From NCBI GenBank assembly GCA_016841445.1, contig JAENZD010000001.1, positions 930,001 through 994,000 on the forward strand: a DNA stretch of 64,000 nt. Reading direction: 5' to 3'. The DNA is from Anaerolineaceae bacterium. GTDB taxonomy: Bacteria; Chloroflexota; Anaerolineae; Anaerolineales; Anaerolineaceae. The position numbers and the translations under genes are program-made. Below the pieces are notes generated by a model, which ran no database searches, was not told the DNA's origin, and saw only the letters and a program-made list of their open reading frames with translations. Below are positions 35,495 to 45,170 of this stretch, one piece after another; position 1 is the first letter of the stretch; each line of letters opens with the position of its first letter.

Positions 35495-36973
35495 TTGAAC
35501 CGGTTTACAAAACTTTTCATTATCATTTGTGCTTTATTATTTTCACAACCGTTCAAATTAACAGTCAGTGGGGTGGGGGAGACCTTTGAAGTCAACACAC
35601 GAGGCGATGAAGGGGATTATGAGCTGACAGATGGTATCTGCTGGAATGGTGTTGGGCAGGAGTGTACATTAAGGGCAGCCATCGAACAGGCCAATTATGA
35701 TCCCACTACGGCTGATACAATTGAGTTCAATATCCGGTCCGGATTTGTTCTGAGCAAGGTCATTAATGTTGGAACCACTTTACCTGCGCTCAGCTCCCCG
35801 ATGTCGATCCAAGGGCCAAATAAATCCGATAGCACGAAGATCGTCCTCGATGGACAAGGGCTTCCGTTTGGCGGAGTGACGATCTCATCGGATGATGTAC
35901 TTTTAGATTCAATCTCCATCAGTCAATTTGGAGATTATGGCATTAATATTATTGACGCGGAAAATGTAAGTGTTATGAACTGTACGATTGGGAAATTCCA
36001 GTTCAACCCATTACTTTCGGGAAATGGATCGCATGGGATATTCATTATTAATGCCACCGGTGTGACCATTCAGAATAGTAGGATTAACGATAATGGGGGC
36101 GATGGCATTTTGATCCAGGGAGGGTACGGACACATTATTCGGGGAAATGTGATAGGTCTTGAAGTCACAGGTACGACTGCCGAGCCTAATGCTGGCAATG
36201 GCATCAGGATTGTGGATTCGGATTCGAATGTCGTTGGGGGAAATAGTATTGATGAAAGGAATATTATATCTGGCAACGCACTAGACGGATTGCTGGTTGA
36301 GGATGATTCTTTGAATAATATCATCATGGGCAATTTCATCGGTTCTGATTTAACGGGGACGAAGATCATCGCAAACCAGATGAATGGAATCGAAATTTCA
36401 AATGCTTTCAACACCCAAATTGGAGGTGTAGGTAGTGGAGAGGGAAATCTGATCTACGGGAATACCGGTGATGGTGTGGCTGTAAAATATGCCTCCATCA
36501 ATAATCCCGTCATTGGCAATTCAATTTACATGAATGGTGGACTGGGAATCAATCTGATAGGTGAGGAGGAAGGGACATCAAGGGTGACGCCAAATGATAT
36601 TGGTGATGCCGATATTGGAGCAAACCAAATGCAAAATTTCCCCGTTATCACGAACATTAAATACGAACAATTCAACACTAGAATCACTTTAGAAGGGATT
36701 CTGGAAAGTATCCCCATTGCACCATTCACACTGCATTTCTACGGCAACGATTCGTGCGATCTTTCCGGATATGGTGAAGGAATGGTCTACCTGGGCGGAT
36801 CAGAGGTTGCGACCAGCTCGAGCGGAGTGGCTGAATTTAGCATCACCTTGCCGGTCAATGAAGCGTATGATTACATCACAGCTACAGCAACTGACAGCAA
36901 TGGCAATACCTCAGAATTTTCCGAATGTGAGATACTGTTTTTTTCTCGTTATTTGCCATTAATGATGAGATAG
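35495..36973 (+). CDS. Secreted CSLREA-like right-handed beta-helix protein
   Basis: A 492-residue exported protein. It starts at TTG after a strong GGAGGTGAG site. Residues 1-25 form a signal peptide. The CSLREA-like start domain appears as FEVNTRGDEGDYELTDGICW and ECTLRAAIEQAN. From about residue 120 to 400 it shows parallel beta-helix repeats with Asn- and Gly-rich turns (NSRINDNGGDGILI, NNIIMGNFIGSDLTGT). A beta-sandwich-like end leads to the terminal RYLPLMMR. The helix fold suggests polysaccharide binding or lyase activity, but no catalytic residues can be assigned. Confidence 0.82.
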   Translation: MNRFTKLFIIICALLFSQPFKLTVSGVGETFEVNTRGDEGDYELTDGICWNGVGQECTLRAAIEQANYDPTTADTIEFNIRSGFVLSKVINVGTTLPALSSPMSIQGPNKSDSTKIVLDGQGLPFGGVTISSDDVLLDSISISQFGDYGINIIDAENVSVMNCTIGKFQFNPLLSGNGSHGIFIINATGVTIQNSRINDNGGDGILIQGGYGHIIRGNVIGLEVTGTTAEPNAGNGIRIVDSDSNVVGGNSIDERNIISGNALDGLLVEDDSLNNIIMGNFIGSDLTGTKIIANQMNGIEISNAFNTQIGGVGSGEGNLIYGNTGDGVAVKYASINNPVIGNSIYMNGGLGINLIGEEEGTSRVTPNDIGDADIGANQMQNFPVITNIKYEQFNTRITLEGILESIPIAPFTLHFYGNDSCDLSGYGEGMVYLGGSEVATSSSGVAEFSITLPVNEAYDYITATATDSNGNTSEFSECEILFFSRYLPLMMR

Positions 36974-37213
36974 AAGTTTTCCTAAGTTTGTCCTGTCTGG
37001 CACCATTTAAATTTGATCATTTTAATAACTGGTGTATTTATTTTTGAAAAATATCACTATAATAGTAATTGCTCTTATTACTCACTTAATGATTGAAAAT
37101 CTATGTTTGGACAAACAAATTTTCGTGTTTTTCTCGTTAATTTTGCTAAAACATTCGACAATTTCTCGACGGTTATCCTCAAGAGATGAAAAACTTACAA
37201 GGAGTAGTTGGAC

Positions 37214-38089
37214 GTGACTGTAACAATTGATCAATATAAACAATCAAAAAATCAATGGATTTCCCGGCTTGTTCTGGGATTTGCTTTTGTTATCATTGGA
37301 ACCCTAATCATTGTCATTTTTAGTCCATACCGGCCGTTTTTCCATGGGATAACCGATACGTTGGGGCGGTTGGTATTGACCGGTTTCTTGATATTATCAG
37401 CTCTAGTCGCCAGGAAAAGCAGCCGATTGAATCAATATTGGCAGGTCTTGTTCGGGTTATTTATCCTTGCCCTGACAGTTTCTCTGGATTTCTGGGCTGC
37501 CGGATTCATGCAGAATGTGCTAAATGTCCCAACGAACACACCTGGTGCATTAGCTCTAGAAAAGATTAAATCAGCCAGCATTGCAGCCTTCGTCGTTTTG
37601 CTGCTCACAAAATTATCCGGTGTTGGATTGGGCTCTGTGTATATCCAAAGAGGGAGGTTGACAAAAAGCCTCATGATTGGCTTCGCCGCGTTTATCATTG
37701 CTGCTGCAGGGGCTATTCCAATGTCTCAATTGCTATTTTCTGGAAAGCCAGTTGAATGGAGTGTTCTTATCCAATGGCTGCCGTGGATTTTATTATTTGT
37801 GCTGGGAAATGCGATCTTTGAAGAATTGCTATTCAGAGGTTTGTTCCTCCGGAAGCTTGAAGCGTTTTACGGGAAATTTCTCTCCAACTGCCTGATTGTT
37901 CTCGTGTTTACAGGTTTACATCTAGGGGTGACGTACACAAGGGATCAAATGTTATTTTTAGTCATACTGATTCCGCTGGCGTTTTTGTGGGGTTACATCA
38001 TGCAAAAAACAGATACAATTTGGGGTTCAGTGCTGTTCCATGCCGGTATGGATTTGCCGATCGTGTTTGCAGTGTTTTCCAATTTGTAA
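37214..38089 (+). CDS. CPBP-family intramembrane metalloprotease
   Basis: A 291-residue polytopic membrane protein with about eight hydrophobic spans. The CPBP/CAAX-protease motifs are FEELLFRGLFLRKL (EExxxR), VFTGLHLGVTY (first histidine) and WGSVLFHAGMDL (second histidine). Members cleave substrates inside the membrane or mediate bacteriocin self-immunity. GTG 37214 is preferred: AAGGAG lies 9 bases before it but only 3 before the alternative TTG at 37208. It stands alone and converges on the fbp gene. Confidence 0.85.
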   Translation: MTVTIDQYKQSKNQWISRLVLGFAFVIIGTLIIVIFSPYRPFFHGITDTLGRLVLTGFLILSALVARKSSRLNQYWQVLFGLFILALTVSLDFWAAGFMQNVLNVPTNTPGALALEKIKSASIAAFVVLLLTKLSGVGLGSVYIQRGRLTKSLMIGFAAFIIAAAGAIPMSQLLFSGKPVEWSVLIQWLPWILLFVLGNAIFEELLFRGLFLRKLEAFYGKFLSNCLIVLVFTGLHLGVTYTRDQMLFLVILIPLAFLWGYIMQKTDTIWGSVLFHAGMDLPIVFAVFSNL

Positions 38090-38149
38090 ATCCACCATTG
38101 GGCAAATTTTTGGAAGAAAATAGGCTTTGCTTGTCTACCATGCGTACCG

Positions 38150-39142
38150 TTAGATTTTCGGAAATAAGATTTCTTTTGCTTTCTCTACGAGGAAGCGATT
38201 GCCGATGAAGACCGGTACTCGTTGGTGGATGTAAGAGGGTTTGATCTCTAATAATGATTGACTTCCGTCAGAGCCAAACCCGCCGGCCTGTTCTGCCAGA
38301 AATGCCAGGGGGGCGGCTTCGTATAGTAATCTAATTTTTCCGTCCGGTTTGGTGGGGGCAGCAGGGTAGCCAAAGACACCACCATGGATCAGGTTGCGGT
38401 GAAAGTCCGCAACCATGGACCCGACATAGCGGTGAGTCAGGGTTGGTTCTGTCAGGTTTCGCAGCCAATCGATGTAGGCTAATATAGGTGTGGGTAAGCG
38501 GTGTGTAATGGCATGGTTGAAACTGAAATAAGCAGGCGGGTTTGGAAAACAGATGTTTTCATGCGATAAAATAAACTCTCCCCAGGAGGGGTCAAGGGTG
38601 AAACCGTGGACGCCTTTCCCTGTGCTGTAAACCATCATGGTGCTGGTCCCATAGAGCATGTAGCCAGCAGCGACCAAATCCCGACCCGGCTGAAGACAGT
38701 CTGCCAAACATCCAGAATTTTCTTCATCAAGCGTTTTGTAGATGCCGAATATGGTCCCGATGCTGATGTTGGTATCGATGTTGGAAGATCCATCGAGGGG
38801 ATCGAAAACCAAAATATAAGATCCTTTTGTAAAACATTCTGGAATTGAAATGACTTCTTCTCGCTCTTCAGATACCATAGCGCACAGGCGGCCTGTGTGC
38901 TGTGTTAGCTTGATGATGACATCATCGGCATAGACATCCAATTTGCGTTGGGTTTCACCCTGAACATTGACATTATCAGCGAAACCGAGAATATCCAGCA
39001 AACCTGCTCGTCGCGTTTGGGCAGAGATGATCTTTGCTGCCAGTGCTAAATCGTAGAGAATGCTGGTCAATTCGCCTCTAGCATAATCCGGTTGGGTGTC
39101 TAATAAGAATCTTTCAATGGTGATGATCTTTGATTCCCTCAT
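38150..39142 (-). CDS. fbp: Fructose-1,6-bisphosphatase, class I
   Basis: A 330-residue sugar phosphatase for gluconeogenesis. The metal and substrate motifs are [20 protein letters not shown] and, further on, [20 protein letters not shown]. The N-terminus ([30 protein letters not shown]) fits the class I enzyme, including the [16 protein letters not shown] helix. It overlaps the PfkB-family kinase gene by 4 bases (ATGA), so the two antagonistic activities are coupled in one operon. Confidence 0.93.
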   Translation of the reverse strand: MRESKIITIERFLLDTQPDYARGELTSILYDLALAAKIISAQTRRAGLLDILGFADNVNVQGETQRKLDVYADDVIIKLTQHTGRLCAMVSEEREEVISIPECFTKGSYILVFDPLDGSSNIDTNISIGTIFGIYKTLDEENSGCLADCLQPGRDLVAAGYMLYGTSTMMVYSTGKGVHGFTLDPSWGEFILSHENICFPNPPAYFSFNHAITHRLPTPILAYIDWLRNLTEPTLTHRYVGSMVADFHRNLIHGGVFGYPAAPTKPDGKIRLLYEAAPLAFLAEQAGGFGSDGSQSLLEIKPSYIHQRVPVFIGNRFLVEKAKEILFPKI

Positions 39143-40080
39143 TTTGTTAGCCTCTTAGCCCTTGTTTGAAAAAATAATTCCTTAGCCAGTTCCAATGAAC
39201 CCATTGCTGTTCCTTCCTGACTCGCTGTAGCCGCACCGCAGGCAGCACCCCAACGGAGTGATTCATCCATCGAAAGCCCGCGTGAAAAGGACCAAACCAA
39301 ACCTGCTGTCAGCGAGTCGCCTGCGCCAATGGGATTGCGTTCAATAATGGCTGGGCTGTTCGTCATCCATTGTTCTTCATCTGTCACTAATAAAGCACCA
39401 TTTTTACCTAAAGAGACAACAACAATCTCTGGACCCATCTCTTGGACTTTTAGAGCAGCAATTAGAATCTGATTTTCCGTCTCAACCGGTTGTCCAGTTA
39501 ATTCTTGCAGTTCGGACTGATTGGGTTTAACCAGGTAAGGACAAGCGCTGCAGCCCTGCTGAAGGGTTTGACCGCTGGAATCCAGGATCGCTTTGCCATG
39601 GTTGGATTGGATAACTGTAATCAATTTTGCGTAATAATCGTTGGGAATACCAGGCGGCAGACTCCCCGCAATGACCCACCAATCACCGGGATGACACCGG
39701 TTCATAATTCTTTCCAGTAATGTGTTTTGCTCTTCTTCTGTGATCTTTGGACCCGGTTCGTTGATCTTGATGTGCTGACTGCTGTGTTTGGATAAAACAC
39801 TAACATTAGTTCGGGATTCTCCTTGAACCCAAACAAAGTCTGGTTCAATATCCAAAGATTCCAGGCCTTCCGCAAGGAATTCTCCGCTTTTTCCACCCAC
39901 AAACCCTAGCGCTGTGCTGGGGGTTCCAAGTGATCTTAGCATGCGGGAAACGTTGAAACCTTTCCCACCAATATCCACAATTGCTGAGGATGAACGTAGT
40001 ACCTGATCGAAAAGGATATCAGGGACAGTTAATTCACGGTCGATGCCTGGATTAAGTGTGACAGTATAGATTGAAGACAT
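39139..40080 (-). CDS. PfkB-family sugar kinase (1-phosphofructokinase-like)
   Basis: A 313-residue ribokinase-fold kinase. Signature 1 is [20 protein letters not shown], and the C-terminal active site is [17 protein letters not shown] with the catalytic Asp in GAGD. The start [15 protein letters not shown] and [14 protein letters not shown] are close to the 1-phosphofructokinase, 6-phosphofructokinase 2 and tagatose-6-phosphate kinase group. No PTS gene is nearby, which makes fructose 1-phosphate less obvious as the substrate; fructose 6-phosphate is possible. A -10-like TATAAT lies only a few bases before the ATG, so the mRNA may be nearly leaderless. Confidence 0.85.
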   Translation of the reverse strand: MSSIYTVTLNPGIDRELTVPDILFDQVLRSSSAIVDIGGKGFNVSRMLRSLGTPSTALGFVGGKSGEFLAEGLESLDIEPDFVWVQGESRTNVSVLSKHSSQHIKINEPGPKITEEEQNTLLERIMNRCHPGDWWVIAGSLPPGIPNDYYAKLITVIQSNHGKAILDSSGQTLQQGCSACPYLVKPNQSELQELTGQPVETENQILIAALKVQEMGPEIVVVSLGKNGALLVTDEEQWMTNSPAIIERNPIGAGDSLTAGLVWSFSRGLSMDESLRWGAACGAATASQEGTAMGSLELAKELFFQTRAKRLTK

Positions 40081-40107
40081 GATTACATTATAAATTAAGT
40101 TGTAATC
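40081..40107. promoter_or_regulatory. Inverted repeat over a -10-like box at the kinase gene start
   Basis: GATTACA (40081-40087) and TGTAATC (40101-40107) form a perfect 7-bp inverted repeat with a 13-base spacer. On the minus strand the spacer contains TATAAT (40093-40088), 7 bases before the ATG. It could be an operator for the kinase-phosphatase operon. Confidence 0.4.
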
Positions 40108-40387
40108 TTATAACGAATAAGAAACAAATTGGCGCTTACAAATAACAAAATAATTGGAACTTGGTTTCCAGTGAGTTTTGGTTGATGGATTGTTTTGAAT
40201 AAAAATGAGATTGTTCTATTAAGCACAACTAGTTTTATGTTACCAAAATGAAATTCATTTTTTAGACTTTAATCTCGGTACCATTAATTGAAAATCAGCA
40301 TAAATTCTTGAAATACACAAAGAACCATAGCCTATTTAAAGGGTGGAATAATTTCTTTAAATTTTCTTCGAGATCGTCTTGCATTAA
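40081..40387. other. Intergenic region with inverted repeat near the kinase start
   Basis: This 307-base AT-rich stretch lies between two minus-strand genes. The part next to the kinase start holds a 7-bp inverted repeat (listed separately). I see no gene, RNA or other repeat in the rest. Confidence 0.5.
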
Positions 40388-42361
40388 TTAGCCAAAGATT
40401 TCACGATTCCGATAGGCAGCCCAGGTTGTTTCAAACCATGCGTCTATCTCAGGAAGTGGTCTCACGGGCTCCCAAAGGTGCGAGATAGAAAGATTATCTT
40501 TGATTTTCGTGATCAAGACCTTTTCCCTGAATGCAGGATCTTCTCTTTGAATCTTCCAGGATTCATCCAGCAATTCACTAAATTGATCTCCTTCAGAATC
40601 TAGGACAATAGAAGAACCTCGGCTGCCAACCCTGTTTTCCAGCATAAAATTGATGGCATCGAGGTAAACCAGATGCGAAAAGGCTAACTGTCGGACTTTG
40701 AACGCGTTTCTTAAACCAATCAGGTCATCGCTTCGACATCCTGAATTGAGAATTTGATCGACAAATTGGTGAGCTAGGGGTAGTTCAGTACTGAGTGCTT
40801 TTTTTGATCGAATATGCGCGCCGCAGCGGGACATCCTGGTTTGAATTTCATCGAGTGCCGTTCGCCAATTAATTTCCGAAGTTTCTGAGTTCGCCATCCA
40901 TGTAATTGCATCCAAACATGCCTGGTTAATGGATTGATCAGCACTAGATTCATCTATACTCCAATCTCTGTAGCAAGCATCAATGAATTCGGCAGCACGT
41001 GTTCCCCAAACCTGGCCGGCATTCAATGCTGATCCACCTGGGCGGTTGACACCATGAGAGCCGTTCACCTCGCCAATTGGGAAGAAATGTTTGATGTTGG
41101 TCGATTCTGACCAGATATTTGCTGCCAAACCGCCATTGTTATGCTGGGCACAAACTGCAATTTCCAATGGCTCATGCCATAGATCTATGCCATGGTCCTG
41201 GTAAAGTTCAATTGCACCCGGATTCATTTTATTCAGCCGTTCAACAGGCGTTTTCTGAAAAGCTTCGGAGCGAGTAAGGTAGTTTCGCGCCTCGTCTGGC
41301 AGATCTTCAAAGGTGAAACTAGCAGGATTCTGCCGGAAATCGAGGAAGACACGACGTCCCTTTTCAACTGTTTCAATGTACACCAGGATATCAATAATCG
41401 ATGATCCGCCGTAGACTTTACGCGCATCAAAAGGCCACTGATAACCTTTCAGGAATACATTGCCATTCATCTCCGAGTCTGTTTCGAAATAATCTGATAG
41501 GAATTCCTGCTCATCTGATTTGCCATCTGACGCCGTACTGACAAACCGGGGGATGACCTGCATATAGGTTCCCGAAACATTCCACCTGAATTTCGTGGAA
41601 GCTAGACCGTATTGGGATTCTGGCAGGTTGCGAGCTTCTGCGCCTGCCATCAATGCTAAACCAATTGCACCAGAATGTACTTTGGGGTAGACGCTTGTTT
41701 TATAGAGTCCGCCAGGCCCACCTACTGCAAATATTATATTTTCAGCGATATAGGCTTCCATATTCCCTTGTTGGTTGAGCACCAGGGCACCAATGATCCT
41801 TTTGCTTTGATCGTTATCTGATCTTACCAGCTGGATCACCTCTCTATTTTCGAGAACAGGTATTTCCAGCGTTTTTACTTCTTTGATTAAGGCTCTGCAC
41901 ATTTCTCTGGAGGTATACGGGCCAACGGATGTCGCTCTCTGACGGGGATCATGATCGGTCTTATAGCCAATATATTGGCCGTAAACATCATGTGGGAACG
42001 GGACACCAAGGTTAACGAGGTTGATGAATCCTCGAACCGATAGGCTTGCTTCAATCAATGCCAGGTCTCCGTGCATGCTACCACCGCTCAAATAGCTTTC
42101 AGCCATTGAGACCGGGGAATCGCTCTCATCCCCGCTCATGGATAATTTGTAATAAGTTTGTTTATCACTGCCGGTGTTGATGGAGGTCCCCATTTGTAGT
42201 CCCTCTGTAAGTATAAGAATGTCTTCAACCCCGTACCGGTGCAATTGGACCGCTGCGTTCAAGCCAGAGGCACCACTGCCAATAATTAAGGTGTGAACCC
42301 TGGTCAGTTCGACAGGTTGGGTGATACTATTGTGCGAGATTTCAATATCTTTCTTAATCAT
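40388..42361 (-). CDS. FAD-dependent oxidoreductase, fumarate reductase flavoprotein-like
   Basis: A 657-residue flavoprotein. It starts with the dinucleotide-binding LIIGSGASGLNAAVQLHRYG, has IIFAVGGPGGLYKTSVYP in the middle, and NNGGLAANIWSESTNIKHFFPIGEVNGSHGVNRPGG as the second FAD-contacting region. The order fits the succinate dehydrogenase/fumarate reductase/aspartate oxidase group. The usual helical C-terminal domain is present. The second ATG (42361) has a GAGG site at better spacing than the first (42367). It is last in the leftward catabolic operon. A role in reducing or oxidising an unsaturated acid intermediate is likely but unproven. Confidence 0.85.
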   Translation of the reverse strand: MIKKDIEISHNSITQPVELTRVHTLIIGSGASGLNAAVQLHRYGVEDILILTEGLQMGTSINTGSDKQTYYKLSMSGDESDSPVSMAESYLSGGSMHGDLALIEASLSVRGFINLVNLGVPFPHDVYGQYIGYKTDHDPRQRATSVGPYTSREMCRALIKEVKTLEIPVLENREVIQLVRSDNDQSKRIIGALVLNQQGNMEAYIAENIIFAVGGPGGLYKTSVYPKVHSGAIGLALMAGAEARNLPESQYGLASTKFRWNVSGTYMQVIPRFVSTASDGKSDEQEFLSDYFETDSEMNGNVFLKGYQWPFDARKVYGGSSIIDILVYIETVEKGRRVFLDFRQNPASFTFEDLPDEARNYLTRSEAFQKTPVERLNKMNPGAIELYQDHGIDLWHEPLEIAVCAQHNNGGLAANIWSESTNIKHFFPIGEVNGSHGVNRPGGSALNAGQVWGTRAAEFIDACYRDWSIDESSADQSINQACLDAITWMANSETSEINWRTALDEIQTRMSRCGAHIRSKKALSTELPLAHQFVDQILNSGCRSDDLIGLRNAFKVRQLAFSHLVYLDAINFMLENRVGSRGSSIVLDSEGDQFSELLDESWKIQREDPAFREKVLITKIKDNLSISHLWEPVRPLPEIDAWFETTWAAYRNREIFG

Positions 42362-42387
42362 ATTCATCCTCGGATTGCCTGGTTTTT

Positions 42388-43425
42388 TTAGTCATCTATT
42401 TTGACAACAACCTTGATAGATTTGTTATTGGGGCTTAACAGGATCTCAAACCCTTGTTGCAATTCACTCAAAAGCAATATATGTGTGATCAGGGGTTTCA
42501 AACTCATTGTGTTTGTTTCCAGCATTTTCAATGCGTCCTGGAAGTCCCAAGAGTAACCCTGCGCCCCATAAAGCGAGATTTCTCTTTGAACAAATAAGTG
42601 GATTGGGATCTTATTTTCAATTTGCTCAAATATACCAATTAATGTGGCATTTGCGCCGTGTTTTAAAACCTGCAAAGATTGGCTCAGAGTTAATTCGAGA
42701 CCTACGGCTTCAAATGATTTATCCACACCTAATCCATTTGTTGCTTCCAGAATGGCATTGACAGGGTCTTGCTCACGGCTGTTGATCGCGAACTGAGCAC
42801 CAAGGTCCAATGCTTTTTGAAGGCGGTAGGGGTGAATGTCGCAAATAATACTACCAATTCCAGAGGTCTGGCGGGTGAGCATGGAAACGAGGATGCCAAT
42901 TGCTCCTGCGCCAAACACGGCTGATGTCTGCCCCAGCTTTATCCCGGACTTCTTAACTGCATGTAAAGCCACACTCATTGGTTCTACGAGTGCACCTTCC
43001 TCATAGGATATGTTTTTGGGAAGGTGGAAAGCCCTGTCCTCATGGACGATGAAAAAAGGTGCAAAAACGCCCTGTCCCTGGCGGTATTGAAAACTGATGT
43101 CCTTACAAAGGTGATAATCCCCACGCGAACAGTAGTCACATTTCCCGCAGGCAATTACGGGCTCTATGGTGACTCTGTCACCGATCTTATGTTTTGTGAC
43201 GGATTTGCCGATCTCTATGACTTGCCCAGAGGCTTCATGCCCCAAAGCGGCAGGTAATGAAGCGGAGGGATGTAAGCCTTTGTAAAGGTGTAAGTCGCTG
43301 CCGCAGATGGCGGCTGCTTTAATCTTGATCAATATCTCATAATCTCCAAGTGGAGAAAGCTTTTTTTGAACATATTCAATTTGCCTGGGTGCAGCAATCA
43401 CCGCCATGGGATAAGTTTCGGGCAT
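42388..43425 (-). CDS. Zinc-dependent alcohol dehydrogenase (MDR family)
   Basis: A 345-residue medium-chain dehydrogenase. The catalytic zinc site is CGSDLHLYKG and GHEASGQVIEIG. The structural zinc site is CGKCDYCSRGDYHLC, and the coenzyme site is AVFGAGAIGILVSML. The family resembles threonine/sorbitol/Zn-type dehydrogenases that oxidise secondary alcohols or sugar acids. A strong AAAGGAG site precedes the ATG. It starts 2 bases after the FAH-family stop, so it belongs to the same operon. Confidence 0.92.
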   Translation of the reverse strand: MPETYPMAVIAAPRQIEYVQKKLSPLGDYEILIKIKAAAICGSDLHLYKGLHPSASLPAALGHEASGQVIEIGKSVTKHKIGDRVTIEPVIACGKCDYCSRGDYHLCKDISFQYRQGQGVFAPFFIVHEDRAFHLPKNISYEEGALVEPMSVALHAVKKSGIKLGQTSAVFGAGAIGILVSMLTRQTSGIGSIICDIHPYRLQKALDLGAQFAINSREQDPVNAILEATNGLGVDKSFEAVGLELTLSQSLQVLKHGANATLIGIFEQIENKIPIHLFVQREISLYGAQGYSWDFQDALKMLETNTMSLKPLITHILLLSELQQGFEILLSPNNKSIKVVVKIDD

Positions 43426-43427
43426 CG

Positions 43428-44351
43428 TTACTCCTTTAGAACCGGATTGGTTAATTCACCTAATCCCTCTATACTGATTGATATGATATCTCCATCGGCC
43501 AGCGAGACTTCTGGGTTGGGCATATTACCAATGCATTTTGGACTTCCCATTAAGATGATATCTCCAGGCTGTAAGGTGGTCAGGTCTGAAAGATAGGAGA
43601 TAATTTCCTCACAACGAAAGAACATGTCTGATGTATTTCCTTTTTGGACCAATTCCCCATTGAGCAAGCTGATCATCTCCAGCTTGTTAGGAGAAGGTAT
43701 TTCATCTTTGGTTACCAGCCGAGGACCTATCGGGGTAAAGGAATCAAACATTTTTCCTGATGTCCATTGAGACGTTCTTTTTTCAATAACCCGATCACCA
43801 ATATCATTTGCCAGTAAGTAGCCTGCCACTGATTTAAGTGCCTGTTCTGCAGGGATGTGCCTTGTCAATTTCCCTATTACGATGCCCAGTTCAACTTCAA
43901 TTGCTACGTTTGTTGTAATATCTGATAAAAGAACGGGCTGTTCCGGTCCATTAATAGTGCTGGTGGGTTTCATAAAGACGGTGGGATACTCAGGCTTGAT
44001 TTGATTTTCCATTGACGGAAAATTTCCGGCAATGCATATGATCTTTCCGGGCATGGGTAATGGCGCCAATAATTGGACAGCATCCTCAGGTATCAAAACA
44101 CCCAAATTAATCAGGGTGCTTGGATCAATTAAGATCTCTTTCGATATCCATTCATAGATATCGAATAAGGCTGTCCAGTTATCCTCACATGATGCAAGGA
44201 GCGTCATCATATTTTGTAATTTTATGATTTGATGATTTCCATCAGCCTTCCTGAAAGCAATCTGAGACGCGCGTTGGAGATCTATGATATATCTCTCTAT
44301 AACTGCTCCAATCTGGATATCGGATTGATAAGCGTAAGAAACCAATCGCAT
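43428..44351 (-). CDS. Fumarylacetoacetate hydrolase family protein
   Basis: A 307-residue FAH-fold enzyme. The metal-binding pattern appears in IAIEVELGIVIGKLTRHIPAEQAL, with LANDIGDRVIEKR and GDIILMGSPKCIGNMPNP. The family includes hydrolases, decarboxylases and hydratases acting on dicarbonyl or 2-oxo-4-enoic acid products of ring opening. An N-terminal domain of about 90 residues precedes the catalytic part. It lies between the enoyl-CoA hydratase and the alcohol dehydrogenase genes, consistent with a late step in breakdown of a ring-derived acid. Confidence 0.88.
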   Translation of the reverse strand: MRLVSYAYQSDIQIGAVIERYIIDLQRASQIAFRKADGNHQIIKLQNMMTLLASCEDNWTALFDIYEWISKEILIDPSTLINLGVLIPEDAVQLLAPLPMPGKIICIAGNFPSMENQIKPEYPTVFMKPTSTINGPEQPVLLSDITTNVAIEVELGIVIGKLTRHIPAEQALKSVAGYLLANDIGDRVIEKRTSQWTSGKMFDSFTPIGPRLVTKDEIPSPNKLEMISLLNGELVQKGNTSDMFFRCEEIISYLSDLTTLQPGDIILMGSPKCIGNMPNPEVSLADGDIISISIEGLGELTNPVLKE

Positions 44352-44366
44352 GGTAATTTCCTGATC

Positions 44367-45170
44367 CTATTGATCTTGATTGAATTTGGGTTCACGTTTT
44401 TCAAGGAAGGCATTCCGTCCTTCAACGGAGTCAGCGGAGCGACCAGTCTTTACTCGGAAATCACTTTCAAGTTTCAGCCCGGTTTCCCATCCATCACGCA
44501 AACCCTGATTTACGCAGGTCTTTGCTGCTGAAATCACCGGTGCACTGAAACCGGCAATCGTTTCAGCGATATCCAGCGTCTTCGGCAGCAGTTCTTCATC
44601 ATCAAATAAGTATTCAACCAGCCCAAATTGGTAGGCTTCCTGAGCAGTGATCACTCGACCCGTGAGGATTAACTCCATTGCCCGGCCTCGACCAACCAGC
44701 CTGGGCAGACGCTGCGTGCCGCTGCCTGAGGGGAAAGCGCCAACTTTTACCTCGGGGAAGCCGAATTTAGCTGAAACACAAGCCGTTCTGAAATCACAAG
44801 CCAATGCCAATACAGCACCACCACCGAGTGTATGGCCGTTGCAGGCAGCAATGATGGGAAAACGGGCTTCTTCAATTTTCTGATTGAGCCCCGCTTCCCA
44901 ATAATCATTTTCAAGCAGCCAACCCACTTCCTGGCTGAAATCGCGTATGTCAGAACCAACCGTAAAAGCCTTGCCAACGCCTGTCAGAACAACGCACCTG
45001 ATACCAGGGTCTTTCTCGAGGGATACGACAACCTGGTACAAAGCTCTTTTTACAGCATGACGTAATACGCCTAAAGGTTGAGATGTGATTGTGATTAACG
45101 CAACCCCTTCTCTGGGTTTGGTGACCTGGAGGGATTCACTTTCGATTTCAGTTCCTGAAAATTCACTCAT
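44367..45170 (-). CDS. Enoyl-CoA hydratase/isomerase family protein
   Basis: A 267-residue crotonase-fold protein. It shows CVVLTGVGKAFTVGSDIRDF (oxyanion-hole strand), FPIIAACNGHTLGGGAVLALACD, and FGFPEVKVGAFPSGSGTQRLPRLVGRG. The typical second catalytic glutamate region LPEV.G..P is FPEVKVGAFP, keeping Glu. Its start codon shares one base with the CoA-transferase stop (TGATG), so translation is coupled. It probably hydrates or isomerises the CoA thioester formed by that transferase. Confidence 0.9.
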   Translation of the reverse strand: MSEFSGTEIESESLQVTKPREGVALITITSQPLGVLRHAVKRALYQVVVSLEKDPGIRCVVLTGVGKAFTVGSDIRDFSQEVGWLLENDYWEAGLNQKIEEARFPIIAACNGHTLGGGAVLALACDFRTACVSAKFGFPEVKVGAFPSGSGTQRLPRLVGRGRAMELILTGRVITAQEAYQFGLVEYLFDDEELLPKTLDIAETIAGFSAPVISAAKTCVNQGLRDGWETGLKLESDFRVKTGRSADSVEGRNAFLEKREPKFNQDQ

